Shown: in pieces, positions 40,951 to 45,360 of the stretch | How positions within the stretch are numbered: the stretch's first letter is position 1 | Layout of the letters: every line of letters begins with the position of its first letter | Assembly: GCA_003558065.1 (NCBI GenBank) | Contig: PWMU01000155.1 | Location: 1-45,360, forward strand | Direction of reading: 5' to 3' | Length of the DNA: 45,360 nt | DNA from: Opitutia bacterium | GTDB taxonomy: Bacteria > Verrucomicrobiota > Verrucomicrobiia > Opitutales > T3Sed10-336 | Translations under genes and position numbers: made by a program | The notes under the pieces: generated by a model | What the model was told of the DNA's origin: nothing | Seen by the model: the letters and a program-made list of their open reading frames with translations, nothing else | Databases searched by the model: none

Positions 40951-41475
40951 CTACGAGGGGCTGGCGCCACCGGAAACCACCCCGCCGCCACCGCCTCCGG
41001 TGGCTCCTTCAGCTGAAGCTCCCCCTCCGACCGGCGAAGCCTCGAGCGAAGATTCAGGAGAACGGCGGACTGAAAGCCAATCGGGTGGAGAAACCCTCGG
41101 ATCACCGGCTTGGGCGCGGGTTTGTGCCAGATTCTGACCGGATTCAAAAGCGCTGCTGATCGTGGTCAACGACTCGGAGGATTCTTCGACGAAGATTTCC
41201 AGGACGTTCACCAGGTTGGGAAGGTAGTGGGACGGTCCCTCATTCAGCAAACTTTCGAGGGCCAAACCGAATGCGGTCGCAATTTGAATGTCGGAAAGCC
41301 CGGCCTCGCGGGCGGCTTCAATGACATCAGTCAGGTCCTCTTCGGATTCCGCTTGAACCAGCAGCGCAGACACATCATCAACGCTGACGATATTTCCGGA
41401 AAAATCAGCCTGCCCGAATCCCGAAGAAACGGTCAGGAGGACGGAGAGCAAAAGCGAGGTCAGCAATTTATTCAT
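40951..41475 (-). CDS. Small secreted protein with a glycine-rich tail, function unknown
   Basis: ATG 41475 gives 174 residues. A signal peptide (MNKLLTSLLLSVLLTVSSGFG, cleavage near GQA) is followed by a helical domain of about 100 residues, which includes VEAAREAGLSDIQIATAFG-like spacing and SHYLPNLVNVLEIFVEESSE. The last 35 residues are Gly/Ser/Ala-rich, containing GGGASAEGATGGGGGGVVSG. I recognise no family. It sits between ParA and the O-antigen-ligase-like gene on the same strand. The tail has a coding pattern that could also be a shifted frame, so the exact C-terminus is uncertain. Confidence 0.6.
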   Translation of the reverse strand: MNKLLTSLLLSVLLTVSSGFGQADFSGNIVSVDDVSALLVQAESEEDLTDVIEAAREAGLSDIQIATAFGLALESLLNEGPSHYLPNLVNVLEIFVEESSESLTTISSAFESGQNLAQTRAQAGDPRVSPPDWLSVRRSPESSLEASPVGGGASAEGATGGGGGGVVSGGASPS

Positions 41476-41610
41476 CTCTGATCTGAGTTTAGTGACTGTA
41501 GTTTGTATCGGTCAACCGCGATTTACAGTAGATTCCGGTTGCTGCCGGAACGGCGCACGGGGCCCTTGAAGCTATTGTTACGGGCCGAAAACCTTCCGGA
41601 CGTGCCTGTT
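41476..41610. other. Gap between parA and the secreted-protein gene
   Basis: 135 bases. A TTGACC (minus strand, 41510-41515) and TAAACT (41486-41491) lie 18 bases apart but end only ten bases from the ATG, so a leaderless or very short-leader transcript would be needed. I do not list it as a promoter. No gene or strong hairpin is seen. Confidence 0.35.
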
Positions 41611-42390
41611 TCATTTCAGTTCGAAGCGCGCAATAATCTCTTTGGCCAACCCCTGGTACGCCACGGCGCCGGCACTGGCGGGATCGTATTCGAAGATGGT
41701 CTTGCCGAAACTGGGGGATTCGCTCAGTCGAATCGAGCGGGGAATCACCGTTCGAAACATCTTTTCCTCCAGGTGCTGGCGCACCTCGTCGACCACCTGC
41801 CGGGACAGGTTGGTGCGGACATCGTACATGGTCATGATAATCCCGCCGAGTTCCAGCCTGTCGTTCACCCCGGCGTCCTTCAGTTGGGCGATCACCTTGA
41901 GGATCTGACCGAGTCCTTCCATGGCGAGGTATTCGCACTGGAGGGTGATCAAGAGGTAGTCCGCGGCGGCCAGGCTGTTCATGGAGAGGAGCCCGAGGGC
42001 GGGCGGGCAGTCGAGAATGATGGCACGGTACTCCCCCGATTTCACCAGCGGTTCGAGCATCTGCCGCAACTGCGTCAGGTAGTTTTCTTTCTGCGACAAC
42101 TCGACTTCCACCGCGGCCAGGTCCACCTCGGCCGGCAGCAGGTAAAGGTTCTTCTGGGAGGTTTCGACGATCATGTCCGCCGCGGCGCCGTGGCCCGTGA
42201 GCGGGCCGTAGACGCTTCGGCCCTCCTCCTTCTCGAATCCGAGGGCACTGGTGGCGTTCGCCTGGGGATCGAGGTCCACCACCAGGGTGGGGACCTTTTT
42301 CTGCGCCAGGGCTGAGGCAAGGTTGATCGCGGTCGTGGTCTTGCCCACGCCGCCTTTCTGGTTGGCGATCGTAAAAACGGTGGTGGCCAT
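41611..42390 (-). CDS. ParA/Soj family ATPase
   Basis: This 259-residue cytoplasmic protein starts at ATG 42390. It has the deviant Walker A KGGVGKTTT at residues 12-20 (NQKGGVGKTTTAINLASALA), Walker A' LVVDLDPQANATSALGF (about 36-52) and Walker B IILDCPPALGLLSMNSLAAA. The late motif TVIPRSIRLSESPSFGKTIF is shared by chromosomal ParA/Soj proteins. Such proteins segregate chromosomes with ParB or position other cellular structures. No parB or parS site is adjacent; instead it is followed by a secreted protein and a membrane ligase. The usual gidB/gidA neighbours are also absent. Function in chromosome segregation is therefore likely but not shown. Confidence 0.93.
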   Translation of the reverse strand: MATTVFTIANQKGGVGKTTTAINLASALAQKKVPTLVVDLDPQANATSALGFEKEEGRSVYGPLTGHGAAADMIVETSQKNLYLLPAEVDLAAVEVELSQKENYLTQLRQMLEPLVKSGEYRAIILDCPPALGLLSMNSLAAADYLLITLQCEYLAMEGLGQILKVIAQLKDAGVNDRLELGGIIMTMYDVRTNLSRQVVDEVRQHLEEKMFRTVIPRSIRLSESPSFGKTIFEYDPASAGAVAYQGLAKEIIARFELK

Positions 42391-42461
42391 GTTGGCGCCT
42401 ATCCCAATGGGAATTAGCGTTCAAGTCTAGTACGAATCTCCAGGCCTGATTCTCGCAGGTT

Positions 42462-44936
42462 TCAGTGAGCCTCATCCGTTTCGGAGGGTTTCAAGTAGTT
42501 GTCCAGCCAGTCGATCATTTCGGCCAGGACGTGGTTGACCGATTGCCGGGAGAGGTAGCCGTGGCTTTCGTGGGGGAGCATGACGAGTCTCGCGGTGCCG
42601 CCGTTGCCCGCGATCGCCTGGTACATGCGTTCGCTCTGCATCGGGTAGGTGCCCGAGTTGTTGTCTTCCTGTCCGTGGATCAGCAGAACGGGCGCTTCAA
42701 TCCTGTCGGCATAGTTGAACGGACTCATGTTCAGGTACGTGTCACGGGCCTCCCAATACGATCGGGGCTCGGCCTGGAAGCCGAACGGGGTGAGCGTGCG
42801 GTTGTAGGCGCCGGAACGGGCGATACCCGCCCGGAATAGGTCCGAGTGAGCCAGGAGATTGGCCGCCATGAAAGCGCCGTACGAGTGACCGGCGATCGCG
42901 ATGCGATCCCGTTCCGCCACCCCCATCTCCGCCACGGTATTCACAGCCGCTTCGGCGCTGGCCACAAGCTGTTCGATGTAAGTGTCGTTGGGTTCGTCGT
43001 CGCCTTCGCCGATGATGGGCATGGCGGGACCGATGAGGATCGCGTAGCCCTGCGTGAGCAGGAACAGCGGCGAGGTGTACCGGGGGCGACTGAAGCGGTT
43101 GGGCGAATCCCGGACCTGCCCGGCGGCGTCGGCGTCACGGAACTCGCGCGGATACGCCCACACCAGCATCGGCAGGGGACCGTCGGTTTCGGCGTCGTAT
43201 CCCGGCGGGGTGATCAGGGTGGCGCTCAGGTTGGTGCCGTCCTCGCGGGGGTAAGTGATGATCTTTCGCTGGATGCCCGCAAGTTGCGGGGCGGGGTCGG
43301 GGAAATCCGTGAGCCTGCGCTCGGAGTGCCCATGGTTCTCAACGACGAAATAGTTGGGAGGCGATTCCTGGGATTCGCGCCGGATGATCAGGCTTCTGCC
43401 GTCGTCATCACCCAACGCGATGACCCGCTCGTAATGGGGGTCCTCGGCCTGCCATTGGCGTTCGGTGACGCCGGTCTCGAGATCAAGACGGTCCAGGAAC
43501 GGATAATCCCCGCGGGACGAGGCGCCGTCGCCGGTGAGGAAGACGGCGTCGCTTCCGGAATCAAACCGGAGCACGGATCGGCCGGCCCTGTTGGTCCGGG
43601 TGAGGGGGGATCCCGGGTCTCCATAACGGTCCTCCGATGAACGGTCCCAAAGGATCCGCGGCTCGGTCTTGGGCCGGCCGGGATTGACGATGTGGGTCTT
43701 GGTACGGCTGCTCGTCCTCCAGAGGCTGTGGACCAGCGCGAGATCGTCGCGCCCCCAGTCGATGCCCCGGTATCTCTGGTCCAGATCGATCAGGGTGCGC
43801 GGTTCGGTGTCGAAAGGAGCGTCCAGGATGACCACCCTGTCCCGCACCTCGGCTTCGCCGCGGGCGTCGCCTTCGTCCATCGCTTCGGCCCATACCAGGG
43901 TGGAGGGAGCGTCGGCCCGCCAGTGTACGAATCGCGGGCCGGTATTGACCATGTCGCGGCCGATGCGCGGAAGCACAATCTCCGTCCGGTCCTCGACCTG
44001 GTAAACCCGGTTTCCCGCCAGGTCGAGGACGTTGACCTCGGCGCCAAACGTGAAGAAGGGGGCCTGGTAGGTGTAGGGGCGTTTGATTTCGCGAGTCAGA
44101 ATGTATTCACCGTTTGGAGACACAGTTGCACTTCGGAAAATGCCGGCGCGGCCGATCGGTTGAACGGATTTGTCATCGGACCGCACCCGCGCGATTTGCG
44201 AGGTGAAATAGTGTTGGAACAGGGCTTCGTCGTGCGGGGTGCCCAGGAGATCCTGGTAGGTCCGCACCGGGCCGGAGGGCCCCGTGGTTTCCTGGACGAT
44301 CGGTCCGGCCGGTTTGAGAGGGGGTTCGGGCGCCGGGCCGCGATTGGGCGGAACTCTGCGGATTAGGAGGGAGTTTTCGTCGGGCATCCATTGGAAGGGG
44401 GTTCCGAGCGTGACGTTGAGTTCCGGGCCGGTCAGGCGGCGTGCTTCCGCGGACTCCGGATTCGCCACCCAGAGTTCGATCCCGGCGGCGGTGGTGTTGG
44501 CAAATGCCAGGAGCGAGCCGTCCGCGGACCACCGGGCATGGGAGATCAGGGCGTCGTCGGGAAGGGGGACGTCTGTCGCTTTACCGCTCTCGAGATCCTG
44601 GAATTCGATAGCCAGAAAATAGAGCTCCCGGCCGGGGCCGTTCGTGTTGGGATTGATCCGGATTCCCGCCAGTCGGAGTTCGGGTTCGGCCAGTCGCCCG
44701 ATTGACGGCATTGCTTCGGGGGTGAATATTGCGAGCACCGTCCTGTCGGGATTGAGAGAGACGGAAGGCGTCGGGGGAGTATCGAGGATCCGCGGGATGG
44801 GGTCCGGCGGGGTCCGGTAGGTTTCGGAGGATCCATCGAGGCCGGGAGCTCCGGGGGAGGACAGCGGCGTGGCGAAAATCCCGAAAACCGCTATCAGTAG
44901 GAGCGTCGTATTGATTGAAGGATTTTTGGGAGTCAT
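42462..44936 (-). CDS. Secreted S9 family (prolyl oligopeptidase-like) serine peptidase
   Basis: ATG 44936 gives 824 residues with a signal peptide (MTPKNPSINTTLLLIAVFGI, cleavage near SSPGAPG). Residues about 55-560 form a WD/beta-propeller-like N-terminal domain containing DLETGVTERQWQAEDPHYER. The C-terminal alpha/beta hydrolase has the nucleophile Ser in IAGHSYGAFMAANLLAHSD (about 680), Asp in LLIHGQEDNNSGTYPMQSER and His in LVMLPHESHGYLSRQSV. This is the dipeptidyl-peptidase/acylaminoacyl-peptidase branch, also resembling glutamyl endopeptidases. It would cut peptides outside the cytoplasm. The alternative start at 44969 gives no better signal. It is 71 bases upstream of parA, probably a separate transcript. 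Confidence 0.9.
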   Translation of the reverse strand: MTPKNPSINTTLLLIAVFGIFATPLSSPGAPGLDGSSETYRTPPDPIPRILDTPPTPSVSLNPDRTVLAIFTPEAMPSIGRLAEPELRLAGIRINPNTNGPGRELYFLAIEFQDLESGKATDVPLPDDALISHARWSADGSLLAFANTTAAGIELWVANPESAEARRLTGPELNVTLGTPFQWMPDENSLLIRRVPPNRGPAPEPPLKPAGPIVQETTGPSGPVRTYQDLLGTPHDEALFQHYFTSQIARVRSDDKSVQPIGRAGIFRSATVSPNGEYILTREIKRPYTYQAPFFTFGAEVNVLDLAGNRVYQVEDRTEIVLPRIGRDMVNTGPRFVHWRADAPSTLVWAEAMDEGDARGEAEVRDRVVILDAPFDTEPRTLIDLDQRYRGIDWGRDDLALVHSLWRTSSRTKTHIVNPGRPKTEPRILWDRSSEDRYGDPGSPLTRTNRAGRSVLRFDSGSDAVFLTGDGASSRGDYPFLDRLDLETGVTERQWQAEDPHYERVIALGDDDGRSLIIRRESQESPPNYFVVENHGHSERRLTDFPDPAPQLAGIQRKIITYPREDGTNLSATLITPPGYDAETDGPLPMLVWAYPREFRDADAAGQVRDSPNRFSRPRYTSPLFLLTQGYAILIGPAMPIIGEGDDEPNDTYIEQLVASAEAAVNTVAEMGVAERDRIAIAGHSYGAFMAANLLAHSDLFRAGIARSGAYNRTLTPFGFQAEPRSYWEARDTYLNMSPFNYADRIEAPVLLIHGQEDNNSGTYPMQSERMYQAIAGNGGTARLVMLPHESHGYLSRQSVNHVLAEMIDWLDNYLKPSETDEAH

Positions 44937-45159
44937 GCTGGGAAATAGGAATTCAAAACGGATTGACAACCGGCCTATACTCGCTACCCGCGGGTTCGAA
45001 GCAACACGAATTGGCCGCCTTGGAGAACACCGCGCCCTCCGGAGAATCCTCTCCGGACAAAAAAGGCCCGGATAAAAAGAGGAGGAACCCGACAGGGGTG
45101 ACCTTGTCGTTGCGAAGGGCTTGGGATGAAAATGATATACTGCACGTCATTGAGTTTTC

Positions 45160-45216
45160 GGAAAACACACCCCACCAGCCTTGCGGCTGGTCCCCCCTCT
45201 CAAGAGGGGAATTAAT
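45160..45216. repeat. REP-like double-hairpin element
   Basis: Two adjacent perfect stem-loops: ACCAGCC (45174-45180), loop TTGC, GGCTGGT (45185-45191); then CCCCTCT (45194-45200), loop CA, AGAGGGG (45203-45209). An ACACACCCC motif precedes and AATTAATTA follows. Paired GC-rich hairpins with short loops and AT-rich edges are the form of REP/BIME sequences mobilised by IS200-like (RAYT) transposases. Only one copy is in this window, so the repetitive nature is inferred. Confidence 0.6.
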
Positions 45217-45256
45217 TAGAAGACGGGCGGCAGGAGAATCCGAAAACTTGATGCAG

Positions 45257-45276
45257 GGAAGTATAAGGAAGTATAA
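45257..45276. repeat. Tandem 10-bp duplication
   Basis: GGAAGTATAA occurs twice head to tail at 45257-45266 and 45267-45276, just downstream of the REP-like element and before the possible new gene start. Confidence 0.6.
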
Positions 45277-45295
45277 ACCACGGAAAGCTGAATGA

Positions 45296-45360
45296 ATGAG
45301 AAGTGATTTTAAAGTGAGCAATCAGGATTATCCGGTTCTTGGGAGGGCCGCCCGAATCGA
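45296..45360 (+). CDS. Possible start of a gene truncated by the window end
   Basis: ATG 45296 opens a plus-strand frame of 21 complete codons (MRSDFKVSNQDYPVLGRAAR and one more) with no stop before the end. A purine-rich GGAAAG lies eight bases before it at 45282-45287. A nearby ATG at 45292 stops after four codons. The visible piece is too short to assign a family, so this is a tentative call. Confidence 0.35.
   Translation, partial: MRSDFKVSNQDYPVLGRAARI

Larger units (their letters stand above)
44937..45295. other. Non-coding region with repeat-like sequence
   Basis: 359 bases without a convincing gene. The frame running across it on the minus strand (44953-45321) reads through the hairpin element and has no conserved features, so I reject it. 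The region holds the REP-like double hairpin (45160-45216), a tandem GGAAGTATAA duplication (45257-45266 and 45267-45276) and an ACCCGCGGGT palindrome near 44987. Confidence 0.5.

Noticed and set aside
44985-45002. CGGGTTCGAAGC as a tRNA T-arm
   Set aside because: No acceptor, D or anticodon arm can be folded around it.
44953-45321. 122-residue minus-strand frame near the window end
   Set aside because: It reads through the double-hairpin element and has no conserved features, so it is an accidental frame over repeat sequence.
1-45360. CRISPR array, prophage or insertion sequence
   Set aside because: No regularly spaced repeats, integrase, transposase or phage structural genes were seen on either strand.

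Overview
The window is a chromosomal stretch of a GC-rich Gram-negative bacterium, most likely a member of the Verrucomicrobiota close to the Opitutales/Puniceicoccales (inference). The reasons are a fused LpxC-FabZ lipid A gene (a fusion best known from Bacteroidota and the PVC group) in a GC-rich genome, lipid A and LPS-transport genes, a long SppA, and many solitary housekeeping genes in short operons on both strands. I see no rRNA, tRNA, CRISPR array, prophage or insertion sequence. Apart from a few repeat-like intergenic spacers, this is core chromosome rather than a mobile island.

Layout. 1-4558 (minus): a truncated cytidylate-kinase-like protein, a membrane-anchored nucleotide-sugar dehydratase/epimerase (CapD/FlaA1 type) and argS. 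4762-6105 (plus): a pyrimidine-nucleoside-phosphorylase homologue that has lost two of the four classical catalytic residues. 6105-6211: a large perfect inverted repeat between convergent genes. 6220-6780 (minus): efp. 7100-9293 (plus): lpxC-fabZ and lpxA. 9349-13791 (minus): a PhoU-like protein with a Na+/phosphate cotransporter, an MTHFR-like oxidoreductase and an LptF/LptG permease. 13862-17999 (minus): a fused ABC permease and a secreted protein with two alpha/beta-hydrolase modules. 18041-25802 (minus): an ABC-F ATPase, an FmdB zinc ribbon, a PpiD/SurA-like chaperone, a YihY/BrkB membrane protein, a GYF-domain membrane protein, NAD kinase and DoxX. 25952-28997 (minus): an AI-2E/PerM-family protein, a glutaredoxin-like protein and a conserved protein of unknown function.

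29124-33550 (plus): sppA, prfB (with the programmed +1 frameshift site) and an uncharacterised 469-residue protein. 33570-34763 (minus): a site-2 protease with CBS domains. 35089-39262 (plus): an exopolysaccharide export set made of an outer-membrane beta-barrel, a Wza-like export protein and a Wzc-like tyrosine autokinase. It converges on a minus-strand group of ParA, a small secreted protein and an O-antigen-ligase-like membrane protein. 42462-44936 (minus): a secreted S9 peptidase. 44937-45360: mostly non-coding, with a double-hairpin REP-like element and the possible start of a new plus-strand gene.

Taken together, much of the window serves the cell envelope: lipid A synthesis (lpxC/fabZ, lpxA), LPS transport (LptF/G), surface sugar synthesis and export (dehydratase, Wza, Wzc, O-antigen ligase), periplasmic quality control (PpiD-like, SppA, site-2 protease) and secreted hydrolases. 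I did not find a convincing new multi-gene defence or mobile system. The strongest points for follow-up are the phosphorylase with altered catalytic residues, the large palindromic spacer behind it, the REP-like double hairpin, the tandem hydrolase and two conserved genes of unknown function.
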